This document shows positions 18,292 through 27,397 of a DNA stretch of 64,000 bases, piece by piece (positions within the stretch are counted from its first letter, which is position 1; every line of letters starts with the position of its first letter). This DNA is from Gimesia alba (GTDB lineage Bacteria; Planctomycetota; Planctomycetia; Planctomycetales; Planctomycetaceae). Location of the stretch: positions 4,629,546 through 4,693,545 of the forward strand of contig NZ_CP036269.1 in the NCBI RefSeq assembly GCF_007744675.1, in the 5' to 3' direction. The notes under the pieces are model-generated. The model ran no database searches. It was not told where the DNA came from and worked only from the letters and a program-made list of their open reading frames with translations. The position numbers were made by a program, and so were the translations under genes.

Positions 18292-19059
18292 CTATTGTGC
18301 CGTCCAACCACCATCAATAGTCCAGCAGGCCCCGGTGATCGATTTGGCCTGATCAGAGCAGAGGTATAACACCATCGCAGCCACTTCCGCGGGTTCGATC
18401 AACTTGCCGGTCGCCGAGGCTTTCAGGAAGACCTGACTTTCGACCTCTTCCACACTGAGCCCCAATGTTTCTGCCTGTGCGGCAATTTGCTGCTCGACCA
18501 GAGGCGTGCGCACATAAGCCGGACAGATGACATTGGCCGTAATCCCGAACGGCCCGCCTTCCAGTGCGGTCGATTTCGTTAAACCGACCAGACCATGTTT
18601 GGCAGCAATGTAGCCGACTTTGTTGAGCGATGCGATTTGTGAATGGATCGACCCCATACTAATGATGCGGCCCCACTGCTTCTGCTTCATGCCGGGAAAT
18701 ACATATTTGGTCAGCAGAAACGGTGCCGTTAACATCACCTGCAGCATGGTTTCCCACACGCTTTCGGGAAAATCATCCAGAGGAGAAATATGTTGAAAGC
18801 CGGCATTATTAACCAATATATCAACAGAACCAAATTCCTGAATCACGCGCGCGATGAGTGCCTCACAACTTTCCTGCTTTGACAGATCGGTGGGAACATA
18901 CAAAGCACGTTGAGATTCCTGTATCAGACCGGACAGATAAGCGGGGGCATTCAGATCGGCAACCACAATGTGGTATCCCTCATTGAACAGTGTCTTCGCG
19001 ATTTCTGCGCCAATGCCACTTGCAGCGCCGGTAATCAAGGCCGTTTTGGGGTCAGACAT
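18292..19059 (-). CDS. 3-hydroxybutyrate dehydrogenase-like SDR
   Basis: 255 residues. Classical short-chain dehydrogenase: TGAASGIGAEIA cofactor loop (10-21), VVADLNAP after beta-2, NNAG (85-88), catalytic Ser137 (SMGSIHS), Tyr150 and Lys154 (YIAAKHG). The C-terminus IDGGWTAQ and the segment ANVICPAYVRTPLVEQQI are characteristic of D-3-hydroxybutyrate dehydrogenases (bdhA-type), which interconvert 3-hydroxybutyrate and acetoacetate with NAD. It is the last gene of a four-gene operon, starting only 4 bases after the stop of the preceding gene and with GAGGAG overlapping that junction, so translation is probably coupled. Substrate assignment is by family resemblance and context. Confidence 0.85.
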   Translation of the reverse strand: MSDPKTALITGAASGIGAEIAKTLFNEGYHIVVADLNAPAYLSGLIQESQRALYVPTDLSKQESCEALIARVIQEFGSVDILVNNAGFQHISPLDDFPESVWETMLQVMLTAPFLLTKYVFPGMKQKQWGRIISMGSIHSQIASLNKVGYIAAKHGLVGLTKSTALEGGPFGITANVICPAYVRTPLVEQQIAAQAETLGLSVEEVESQVFLKASATGKLIEPAEVAAMVLYLCSDQAKSITGACWTIDGGWTAQ

Positions 19060-19063
19060 CTCG

Positions 19064-19996
19064 TTACTCCTCGCGCAATACTTGTTGAATCCGGGCCAGC
19101 TTTTCGTCTCGCCAGGTCGCCCATTCGCTGCGGCTTTTCTGTTTCAGATACGCCTGCGTACCGGCAACCGCTTTCTGTTTTGCTGCTTCAGGAATGGTCG
19201 TCCACGTTTGCATATCGTTCCAGTATTCTTCAAACGACGCGCCGATTGTATCGATAAATTTCTGATACCCTCCTTCACCGCCCCCCAGTTCATAAATCAG
19301 ATGCTGGCCCATCATCGCCCAGCGTAGACCGGGGCCCTGACAGAGTGCCGCGTCAATGTCTTCCACACTGGCCACCCCCTCATCCAAGAGTGCCAGTGAT
19401 TCCCGCCAGACTGCCGCCGCCAGTCGATTGGCAATGTGACCGGGCACTTCTTTATTCAAAATCACCGGATGCTTGCCGAGCTTCAGAAAAAAGTCTCTGA
19501 CGGTTTCGACCGTTTCCGCAGCCGTCTGCTCGCCGGGGACCAGTTCGACCAGCGGAATCAGATGCGGCGGGTTGAAAGGATGTGCAATCAAGGCACGAGC
19601 GGGATGTTCGAGCACCGACTGCATCCGCGTCATTAACAACCCCGATGAACTACTGGCGAGAATTGCTGTGTCGGGGGCATACTGTTCGAACTCGCGATAG
19701 ACGTCTGCCTTGATCGCATAATCTTCGATTACCGATTCCTGGACGAAATCGATATCAGCCAGTAATTCCTGCATCGAATCGACCAGACACAGATTTGAGA
19801 CCGCACGGTGTGCCTCTTCCGGCGCGAGCAACTTCAGATCAACCAGTCGTTGTAAATTTGTCTGCGCAACATCCAGCGCCGTTTGTTTCACTGTTTCATT
19901 CACATCAAAAATGCGAACGTTGAGTCCCTGCGCCGCAAAAAAAGTGGCCCAGCTCGCACCAATCAACCCGGCACCTAATATTCCTACTTCCTGCAT
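19064..19996 (-). CDS. 3-hydroxyacyl-CoA dehydrogenase family protein
   Basis: 310 residues. A Rossmann start (VGILGAGLIGASWATFFA) leads to the NAD-binding domain, with the Glu-containing VQESVIED strand and SSSSGLL, and the catalytic His region AHPFNPPHLIPLVELVPG. The C-terminal helical domain begins near GHIANRLAAAVWRES. The length and single C-terminal domain fit the lambda-crystallin / L-gulonate 3-dehydrogenase / L-carnitine dehydrogenase branch as well as short-chain 3-hydroxyacyl-CoA dehydrogenases. The operon has a thiolase and a CoA ligase, which favours a CoA ester or a short 3-hydroxyacid. A carnitine-type reaction cannot be excluded, though no betainyl-CoA or BKACE-type partner is seen. 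Confidence 0.85.
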   Translation of the reverse strand: MQEVGILGAGLIGASWATFFAAQGLNVRIFDVNETVKQTALDVAQTNLQRLVDLKLLAPEEAHRAVSNLCLVDSMQELLADIDFVQESVIEDYAIKADVYREFEQYAPDTAILASSSSGLLMTRMQSVLEHPARALIAHPFNPPHLIPLVELVPGEQTAAETVETVRDFFLKLGKHPVILNKEVPGHIANRLAAAVWRESLALLDEGVASVEDIDAALCQGPGLRWAMMGQHLIYELGGGEGGYQKFIDTIGASFEEYWNDMQTWTTIPEAAKQKAVAGTQAYLKQKSRSEWATWRDEKLARIQQVLREE

Positions 19997-20023
19997 ATTG
20001 CTGTCTCTCTGTTTTGTAGAATA

Positions 20024-21226
20024 CTATCCTTCAGCTGCTTCAAACAACATCGCGATCCCCATACCCCCGCCGATACAGAGTGAAGCAATCCCCCGTTTGG
20101 ACTTCCGCTTCTGCATTTCGTGCAGTAACGTCACAGCGACCCGCGCACCACTGGCCCCTAACGGATGCCCCAGTGCAATCGCACCTCCGTTCACATTCAC
20201 GCGTGCTTCGTCCCAGTCCAGAGCCTTGCCGACCGCCAGTGACTGGGCAGCGAAGGCTTCATTCACTTCCAGCAAATCGATATCTGCTAACGTCAATTGT
20301 TCGGATTTCAATAAGTCGTCAATCGCGTGTGCAGGGCCCATGCCCATGTACTGTGGATCCAGACCCACGTTCGAAAAAGATCGAATCCAGGCCAGCGGCT
20401 TGAGCTTGTTTTCCTCAACAAAACTTTCCTCAGCAATCAAAAATGCCGCCGCCCCATCGTTGATGCCCGACGAATTCGCAGCAGTCACCGTTCCATCCGG
20501 TTTAAAAGAAGGACGCAAACAGCAAATCGTTTCCAGGCTGGTCTCTTTACGCGGGTATTCATCAACGGTAACCAGTTCCGGATCGCCTTTTCGTTTGGGG
20601 ACACTCACGCCAACGACCTCATCTTCAAATTTCCCGGCTTGCAGCGCCGCCTGGCAGCGCTGCTGGCTTTGCACCGCATAACGATCCTGTTCTTCACGCA
20701 CGACTTCATATTTCTCAGCCAGGTTCTCTGCAGTGATTCCCATATGACAGTCATAAAAGGCATCCCATAACGCATCGTGAATCATCGAATCGACAAGCTT
20801 CCGGTCTCCCATTTTGAAACCGGTCCGCGCCCCCTGCAGCAGATAGGGTGCATTGCTCATGCTTTCCATGCCTCCTGCCAGCACTACTCGCGCCTTGCCA
20901 CATAGAATCGACTGCATACCGAGTGCAACCGATTTTAAGCCAGAGCCACATACCATATTGACCGTGGTCGCCGGCACGTGATACGGCATCCCGGCGTGAA
21001 CGGCTACCTGACGCGCCGGATTCATCCCACAACCGGCCGTAAAGACCTGTCCCAAAAACACCTCATCAACCTGATCGGCGTTCACCCCACACCGTTTGAG
21101 TGTTTCCTGGGCAACAATTGTGCCCAGCTGCACGGCTGAAACATCTTTGAAAACGCCATTAAAAGCACCAATGGGTGTTCTGGCGGCACTCAAGACGGCA
21201 ACCCGTTTTTGTTCCTGATGACTCAT
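20024..21226 (-). CDS. Acetyl-CoA C-acetyltransferase (thiolase)
   Basis: 400 residues, normal for the family. It has AARTPIGAFNGVFKD near the N-terminus, the nucleophile Cys93 in NMVCGSGLKSV, VNEAFAAQSLAV, the His motif GGAIALGHPLGASGAR (~350-365) and the second catalytic Cys in CIGGGMGIAM (~386). These are the full catalytic residues of a biosynthetic-type thiolase, which reversibly condenses two acetyl-CoA to acetoacetyl-CoA or cleaves 3-ketoacyl-CoA. The gene sits 4 bases after the acyl-CoA synthetase gene and 27 bases before the dehydrogenase. In context it would split acetoacetyl-CoA formed by the synthetase. Confidence 0.95.
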   Translation of the reverse strand: MSHQEQKRVAVLSAARTPIGAFNGVFKDVSAVQLGTIVAQETLKRCGVNADQVDEVFLGQVFTAGCGMNPARQVAVHAGMPYHVPATTVNMVCGSGLKSVALGMQSILCGKARVVLAGGMESMSNAPYLLQGARTGFKMGDRKLVDSMIHDALWDAFYDCHMGITAENLAEKYEVVREEQDRYAVQSQQRCQAALQAGKFEDEVVGVSVPKRKGDPELVTVDEYPRKETSLETICCLRPSFKPDGTVTAANSSGINDGAAAFLIAEESFVEENKLKPLAWIRSFSNVGLDPQYMGMGPAHAIDDLLKSEQLTLADIDLLEVNEAFAAQSLAVGKALDWDEARVNVNGGAIALGHPLGASGARVAVTLLHEMQKRKSKRGIASLCIGGGMGIAMLFEAAEG

Positions 21227-21230
21227 GTTT

Positions 21231-23273
21231 TTAACCTTGAAATAAATCTCGTAACTTGCGACGCATTACTTTATTGGATGCGGTACGGGGGAGTTGCTCA
21301 ATCTCGCTGACTGCATGAATTTTAAATAACGGATTGAGTTGGCTGCGAATAATCTGCTGCATCTCTGTTTGTATCTGATCCGAATCAAATTCGGCGTCGG
21401 CCTGCAGCACCACAAAAATCACCAGCTGACTTGGCCCCCCTCCCGCGGGAGGTACGGCAATCGCAGCAACCTCTCGGACACCCCTTGCCTGCGTGAGTAA
21501 CTCCTCAATCTGCACAGAACTGACTTTGATGCCTCCTAAATTCATCGCATCATCAATTCGCCCGTGTGCCCGAAAATATCCGTCGGCGAGCGATTCAATC
21601 TGATCGCCGTGCCGCCGGAGCACCTGCCCCCGAGGTCCCGGAGGGATCTCCGCAAAATAGACTTCGTGGTGATCGCGATTGATTAGCCGCGTGGACAGAC
21701 CGATCACCGGAGGTACAAAAAAGACTTCCCCGTTCGTGGTTTCCTGTCCCGATTCATCCAGCAGCAACCAGTCAAAGCCAACCGCCGGACAGGCAAACAG
21801 ACCGGGCACCCCCGGTTTCAAAACCGTTCCCGTAATATAGCCTCCCCCGGTTTCAGTGCCGCCGCAATATTCGATGACCGGTCGATACCCGGCCCGCGAC
21901 ATCAGCCACAACATGTCATCAGGATTCGAACACTCGCCCGTTGAACTGAAAACCTTGATCTGTGACCAGTCCAACCCGGCGACACAATCCTGTGCCCGCC
22001 AGGCGGAGACGATAGAAGGTACCAGCCCCAGCATCGTGACTTGGGCATTTTGAACAAATTCGCAAAAGGCGCGACTGGTGGGAACGGCGTCCGTCAGTGC
22101 AATCGTGGCGTCATTGATCAAAGAGGCATACACGAGCCAGGGGCCCATCATCCAGCCCAGATTGGTCGGCCAGCAGACCACATCACCGGCGTGAATATCA
22201 TGATGCAGATACCCGTCACCAGCCGATTTGATTGGCGTCGTCTGATCCCAGGGAATCCCTTTGGGACTGCCCGTCGTACCTGAGGAAAAGAGAATCGTTG
22301 ACTCATCATGGGGCCGACGGGCAACATACGTTAATTCCCGATTTTCGGAAAGAAACTCAGACCAGAGTCGATCCCCCGAACGTAATGGCGTCTGACAGCT
22401 CTCACCTTCCGGAAGTACAATCGCCGGCAAAGAATTGTCCGCTTCCAGCTTCGTATAAAGTGGCAGTTGTTTTCCATTCCGGGAAATCACATCCTGCATG
22501 AAAATGAGACGGGGCTTGGTGATTTCAAGCCGAACACGCATTTCGTCTGCCGAAAAGCTGTCAGCAATCGTCACCACCACACAACCGGCAGCGATGATTC
22601 CCAGAAAGATCGCCACTGATTCCACGGTCATCGGCGACATGACAGCGACTCGATCCCCAAGCTGAATGCCAGCTTCGGTCAAGCCATTCGCAACCTGCGC
22701 GGTGAGCGACTTCAATTCCTGATAACTAAGTCGCTGTAACTTGTCCGATCCATTCTGAAACAGAATCGCAGTCTCTTTCGACTTTTCACGGAAACAGCTC
22801 TCTACAATATTCAGCTCCGCTCCTGACAACCATTCTACCTGTTCGACGTCATTACTCACATCCATGATCTGTTGTGGCTGCTGTTGAAATGAAATATCAA
22901 GCGAGTCGATCAATTTCTGTGTAAATGCGTCCCGGTTCTGAACAGACCATGTTTGCAATTCGTCCATGCTGCTCAGATTCAAATCGCGGAGCCACTCTGC
23001 CAGATGTGAGTGAGTCTGTTCTTGTTCTCCCGGAAACCAGGCCGGCGCAGGAATGTTCTGTTCGAGTCGTTGTTGAAAAACCCGTTGATACAGGAGCTGA
23101 TGCACGGCAAACGGAACATCGGACGTCAACACCTGCGCCGTCAGAGCCTGCCAGGCTTCAGTGTCGTTTTGAACGGAAATCGGTTTGAGTCTCTCGGCCA
23201 GTTGCTGTGCTTCATCGGAAGACAGCCCACATCCCCTGAGCGCGTCTGCAGGAAGGTCCATTGCTTGTTCCAT
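21231..23273 (-). CDS. Acyl-CoA synthetase, acetyl/acetoacetyl-CoA synthetase-like
   Basis: 680 residues from the ATG at 23273 (MEQAMDLPADALRG); the open frame extends 33 codons upstream without family support. The N-terminal ~110 residues are helical and variable. The adenylate-forming core has the P-loop ILFSSGTTGSPKGIPW, the STGECSNPDDM and EYCGGTETGGGYI motifs, and the hinge AHGRIDDAMNLGGIKVSSVQIEE; the acyl-adenylation Lys is in ASNKVMRRKLRDLF. The arrangement resembles acetyl/acetoacetyl-CoA synthetases and plant AAE17/18-type enzymes. With thiolase and 3-hydroxybutyrate dehydrogenase-like genes downstream, acetoacetate activation is the most economical role; propionate or another short acid remains possible. 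First gene of the four-gene operon. Confidence 0.85.
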   Translation of the reverse strand: MEQAMDLPADALRGCGLSSDEAQQLAERLKPISVQNDTEAWQALTAQVLTSDVPFAVHQLLYQRVFQQRLEQNIPAPAWFPGEQEQTHSHLAEWLRDLNLSSMDELQTWSVQNRDAFTQKLIDSLDISFQQQPQQIMDVSNDVEQVEWLSGAELNIVESCFREKSKETAILFQNGSDKLQRLSYQELKSLTAQVANGLTEAGIQLGDRVAVMSPMTVESVAIFLGIIAAGCVVVTIADSFSADEMRVRLEITKPRLIFMQDVISRNGKQLPLYTKLEADNSLPAIVLPEGESCQTPLRSGDRLWSEFLSENRELTYVARRPHDESTILFSSGTTGSPKGIPWDQTTPIKSAGDGYLHHDIHAGDVVCWPTNLGWMMGPWLVYASLINDATIALTDAVPTSRAFCEFVQNAQVTMLGLVPSIVSAWRAQDCVAGLDWSQIKVFSSTGECSNPDDMLWLMSRAGYRPVIEYCGGTETGGGYITGTVLKPGVPGLFACPAVGFDWLLLDESGQETTNGEVFFVPPVIGLSTRLINRDHHEVYFAEIPPGPRGQVLRRHGDQIESLADGYFRAHGRIDDAMNLGGIKVSSVQIEELLTQARGVREVAAIAVPPAGGGPSQLVIFVVLQADAEFDSDQIQTEMQQIIRSQLNPLFKIHAVSEIEQLPRTASNKVMRRKLRDLFQG

Positions 23274-23567
23274 TTTCAAGCGGAGTTCGAATTTGCATGT
23301 AACACTTAAAACTCTAACCGTTCCCGTTTCAATTCGCCAGTTCAGGGTTGATCCTCGTAACATCAACAACAAAAATGAGTTCGGAACCGTGAGGATTTTT
23401 GATTATTCTGAAGTAACGGACTTCCATTCAGCACATGAAATGCGAAAATGGGTGTAGGAAACCTGCCTGCGTGCCCCCAATAGTGAATCATCCAACACAC
23501 ATTGATACGTCCACGTAGTAGCAGTAGACCGAATTTTTGCGCTAAATCATTCAGGGAAAGAGGTTAA

Positions 23568-25628
23568 ATGTCTGTTTTGAATACCAATCGAACTCCGAAT
23601 CGTTTTATTACTGGATTCTGTTTTCTGGGCTTACTCGGATTAGCCTTCAGCATGTCGTTTCTCACTCCCCAGGTCTGGGGCGAGACAAGCGCCAAGACAG
23701 CAAAAGCAGCAACAAATTCGGCCAGCGGACAGCGAATGCTGGATGCCATCAAATATCTGGCCTCAGATGAACTGGAAGGACGCGGCGTTGATACACGCGG
23801 CATCAATCTGGCCGCAGAGTATATTGAGAAAGAGTTCAAAGCAGCCGGCCTGAATGTACAAGCAGTCAATGAGAGTGCCTTCCAGAAGTTTACAATCAAT
23901 ACCGGCAGCAAACTGGGCCCCACGAATGAACTTCAGCTAGTTGGCCCCGATGGGAAAACGATCCCGCTGGAATATGACAAAGACTTTCGCTCCTGCTCGT
24001 TTGGAGGTTCTGGTAAGTTCGATGCGGAACTGGTCTTCTGTGGATATGGAATTGACGCGAAAGATGTGAAATACAGCGATTACGCCGGCGTCGATGTCAA
24101 AGACAAGGTGGTGATCATCATGCGCCGCACACCGCAACAGGGGGATAAAACCAGCCCTTTTGCCGGTGCACATGGGATCTCGCGATACGCCGCACTGCGA
24201 TATAAAGTCAGCACGGCGTTTGGCAAAGGCGCCAAAGCCATTCTATTCGTTAACGATCACTATTCGACCGAAGAAAACAAAAAAGAAGCCAAAGAGCTTG
24301 AGGAAGACGCCGTAGAAGAGCTAATTACGGCCACTGAGAACTGGGAAAAAGCGAAAGACGGTAAACGGGACGAAGCTGACCGGGAACTGAAAAAAGCTTT
24401 GCACAGCGTACAGCAGACTCGCAAGCGTTTGAAAGAAGGCAATTTTGATGAGCTCATGAAATTCGGTTACGCCGGCAGCGGCGACGGACGTTCGATTCCC
24501 ATCGCACACATTTCGATCGAGAAATGCAACGAGCTATTTAAAGATGCCGGCAAGCCAACATTGCAGAAACTCGAAAGCCAGATTGACGCTGACTTGAAAC
24601 CGGAAAGCTTTGCTCTCCCAAAGTGGAAAGCCAAAGGGGAAATCTCGGTGAAACAAATTCGCACTGAAATCAAAAACGTCATCGGGGTGCTGGAAGGCAA
24701 AGGACCTCATGCAGACGAAACGATTGTGATTGGTGCGCATTATGATCATGTCGGCTATGGTGGCGAAGGTTCTCTCGCCCCTGGTTCGACCGACGTCCAT
24801 AACGGGGCCGATGACAATGCTTCCGGTACGGTGGCACTGATAGAACTGGCACGCAAGCTGGCGGCCCGTAAAACACCACTCCCGCGGCGACTGGTCTTCA
24901 TTGCATTTACCGGTGAAGAACGAGGATTGATCGGATCGGCGCATTATGTCAAAAACCCCCTGTTCGATATCAAGAACACAGTCGCCATGCTTAACATGGA
25001 TATGGTAGGCCGCCTGACGGACGATAAATTGACGGTCTTCGGAACCGGCACCGCGCCCCGCTGGGACAAACTGGTAAAAGAAACCGCCAAAGCCTACGAC
25101 CTGAAACTCTCGCTCAAGCCGGAAGGTTTCGGCCCCAGTGACCACAGCTCCTTTTACGGAAAACAGATTCCCGTATTACACCTGTTTACAGGCACCCACA
25201 GTGACTATCACCGCCCCTCTGATGACTGGGACAAAATCAATATTCCCGGCATGGAGCGGATCATCGGGTTCCTGGAAGAAATCGCAATCGCGACAGCCGA
25301 AAACCCCAAACGGCCTGAATACGTTAAAATTGAACGTCCCGCCGCGACCATGCGGTCTGGCAATCGCCCCTACTTTGGCAGTATCCCTGACTTTGGCGGC
25401 GAAGGCCCCGGTTATCACATTTCTGGTGCGTCCCCCGGAAGTCCGGCAGATAAAGCAGGCCTCAAAGCCGGTGATGCCATCATCAAAATGGGTAAGACCA
25501 AGATCGGCGGTCTGGATGATTTCGATCTCGCATTACGAATGTTTTCGCCCGGAGAAGAAGTCGACGTCACGGTGATGCGTGACGGAAAACGCGTGAAACT
25601 GACAGTCAAGCTGGGAAAACCTAAATAA
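23568..25628 (+). CDS. Exported M28 zinc aminopeptidase with PA-like and PDZ domains
   Basis: 686 residues; AAAGAGG lies just upstream of the ATG. An N-terminal signal/anchor (~20-43) is followed by YLASDELEGRGVDTRG, a PA-like insert domain (~120-235, FCGYGIDAKDVKYSDYAG), a strongly charged helical insert (~235-305) and the M28 catalytic domain: GAHYDHVGYG and NGADDNASG (zinc ligands His and Asp), FTGEERGLIGS (catalytic Glu plus ligand Glu), MLNMDMVGR (Asp) and HSDYHRPSDDWDKIN (His). A PDZ domain (~605-686) ends the protein. All M28 ligands are present, so an active exported peptidase is expected. It is divergent from the CoA-synthetase operon and stands alone. Confidence 0.92.
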   Translation: MSVLNTNRTPNRFITGFCFLGLLGLAFSMSFLTPQVWGETSAKTAKAATNSASGQRMLDAIKYLASDELEGRGVDTRGINLAAEYIEKEFKAAGLNVQAVNESAFQKFTINTGSKLGPTNELQLVGPDGKTIPLEYDKDFRSCSFGGSGKFDAELVFCGYGIDAKDVKYSDYAGVDVKDKVVIIMRRTPQQGDKTSPFAGAHGISRYAALRYKVSTAFGKGAKAILFVNDHYSTEENKKEAKELEEDAVEELITATENWEKAKDGKRDEADRELKKALHSVQQTRKRLKEGNFDELMKFGYAGSGDGRSIPIAHISIEKCNELFKDAGKPTLQKLESQIDADLKPESFALPKWKAKGEISVKQIRTEIKNVIGVLEGKGPHADETIVIGAHYDHVGYGGEGSLAPGSTDVHNGADDNASGTVALIELARKLAARKTPLPRRLVFIAFTGEERGLIGSAHYVKNPLFDIKNTVAMLNMDMVGRLTDDKLTVFGTGTAPRWDKLVKETAKAYDLKLSLKPEGFGPSDHSSFYGKQIPVLHLFTGTHSDYHRPSDDWDKINIPGMERIIGFLEEIAIATAENPKRPEYVKIERPAATMRSGNRPYFGSIPDFGGEGPGYHISGASPGSPADKAGLKAGDAIIKMGKTKIGGLDDFDLALRMFSPGEEVDVTVMRDGKRVKLTVKLGKPK

Positions 25629-25645
25629 TCAACTGCCCTCTAAAC

Positions 25646-26782
25646 TTATTTCCGCGTGTAAACCAGTGACACACTGCCGGTGTAATCGCTTTTCTTACGG
25701 CCTGCATTCGGAAACGAGTTATAAACCTGAAGAAACCCAAATTTCAGGTTCCAGCGGTCTTTGTTATCCAGTTTGAACAGTAATCCGGTTTCCGTAGTCA
25801 CACGTAAAATCTGTGCCACATCTACACTGGGAGTCCAAGTCTGTTTATGCTCCAGTTGCGCATGATCAGAAAGGGGCCAACGGAATTCGATTTCCACGAA
25901 CACGTCTAAAGTAGTACGGCGTAAACGAGGACTGTTATAAATTTCGCGCGTTCCACCAGGACCAACACGCACAATCAAACGTTTGTCTTTTTCATTGATA
26001 AACCGGTATCCTAAACCAGATGAAATGGTTCCACGCCAGTCTAGATTTTCGAATTCATCATATACATTCTTATTGGTTACGAAGACAATCCAGTCTGAAG
26101 TACGAGCTAAGTCAAAAGTCGCATTTCCATACCAGCGATTGGCATCTCTGACGCCATTAGATTGTCCCCAGCGACCACCAATTTCAAATTCGAACAAATT
26201 GTCATTGTCCGATTTTTCCAGAAACAATCCGGTAGTGATATAATCCCGATCCGTATTCCCCGCCAGGAATGTCCCCCCGATCTCCATTCGCTTGGTCCAG
26301 ATTTCGACATAATCCCAGCATTGATCACAGACACCTTCAATCTGATCAAAGTGGGAGTCATCTTCTAATTCAGGTACAGATTCTGGAGAAACACTTAAAG
26401 GGTCCGGCACCGGTACCTGGTCGATGAGTGAGGGAAGCGGCGGCAAGCTGGTGTTTTCATTATTGATCAGCAGTGCTTCTTCTGAAGACTCAGAGGCAGG
26501 TTCTGCATCAACCGAATTGTATTCCAACCGATCAACGAGACCTAATAAAATCGAACGTACCTGTCCATCTGAAAGACGGAACAGAATCTTTCCGTCTTCA
26601 AAACCGATGCTCTCTCCTGAAAAATCTTGACCGTCTTTCAGGTAGAGCGTTTCTGCAGCCATATTATCGCCCGCACAGGCAACTCCAGAACCACTTAAAG
26701 TTGTGATCAGAGAAACCAGCAGCAGACAGAGGAGATAGTTAATTTGGAAAAGGAGTCGGGAACGACCCATGAAATCATTCAT
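25646..26782 (-). CDS. DUF481 outer-membrane protein
   Basis: 378 residues; a second ATG four codons in is also possible. A hydrophobic signal segment (~10-36) is followed by a small region (~45-85, LKDGQDFSGESIGFEDGKILF) typical of planctomycete DUF481 proteins, then an acidic linker. The DUF481 barrel fills the C-terminal 210 residues: GGTFLAGNTDRDYITTGLF, WYGNATFDLARTSDWI, ISSGLGYRF, FVEIEFRWPLSDHAQLEH and a final aromatic strand SVSLVYTRK. Family members include the salt-induced YdiY protein of unknown function. It converges on the M28 peptidase gene with 17 bases between them. Confidence 0.88.
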   Translation of the reverse strand: MNDFMGRSRLLFQINYLLCLLLVSLITTLSGSGVACAGDNMAAETLYLKDGQDFSGESIGFEDGKILFRLSDGQVRSILLGLVDRLEYNSVDAEPASESSEEALLINNENTSLPPLPSLIDQVPVPDPLSVSPESVPELEDDSHFDQIEGVCDQCWDYVEIWTKRMEIGGTFLAGNTDRDYITTGLFLEKSDNDNLFEFEIGGRWGQSNGVRDANRWYGNATFDLARTSDWIVFVTNKNVYDEFENLDWRGTISSGLGYRFINEKDKRLIVRVGPGGTREIYNSPRLRRTTLDVFVEIEFRWPLSDHAQLEHKQTWTPSVDVAQILRVTTETGLLFKLDNKDRWNLKFGFLQVYNSFPNAGRKKSDYTGSVSLVYTRK

Positions 26783-27397
26783 GGTGAGAGATCAATCACA
26801 GTATTAAGAAATAGACAGAATCTTTGAAATGATAAGAACCAGATGTTAGGAGGGGCGATAATTCTAATTCTGGATTCGATTTACTGCAATGTGTTTATTT
26901 GTCTGTAATGACCACCGATTTAAGATAAAATCATAGACTAATCATTTCTGAAACGAAACACTTAACCCATTACCCATATTAACCTTACAAAACCAGTGCG
27001 GCTTTTCACCTCTACTTTTTTTCATTGATCTCCGTTATGTTTAACGGTGAGAACGAACACAACAGTTATCCCAGTTCTATCCCTTCAGATTCTGGCCAGT
27101 ATCTTACCTGACCCGCACAACCGGACCTTTTCACTGTCTGTCACTCTCACCTTATCTCCTCCTGCCGGCTCTTCCGGCTCAGACTCATCGAAAAACAGAG
27201 CAAGATTTCGAGTACTTCAGGCCTCCCTTCAATTTGCGTGCTAGAGTTTTTTTGATTCCAGTTTGTTCCTGGTCAACAACTAAGAACAAGCTGACAAGTC
27301 AACAAATCAATTCTAACTACAACACTCAGCAAAAATGGCGGTACAAGCCTGTTCGGCAACATGATTGTTGTCTGTCGTGAGGGGGGAAGATTTTACT
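26783..27397. other. Intergenic region, no gene seen
   Basis: About 615 bases between the divergent DUF481 and unknown-protein genes, so it should hold both promoters. No strong inverted repeat or RNA was recognised. A 65-codon plus-strand frame at 27047-27244 has no supporting features. Confidence 0.5.

Noticed and set aside
27047..27244. 65-codon plus-strand frame upstream of the unknown 228-residue gene
   Set aside because: Low-complexity composition rich in Ser, Leu and Thr, with no family or translation signal.
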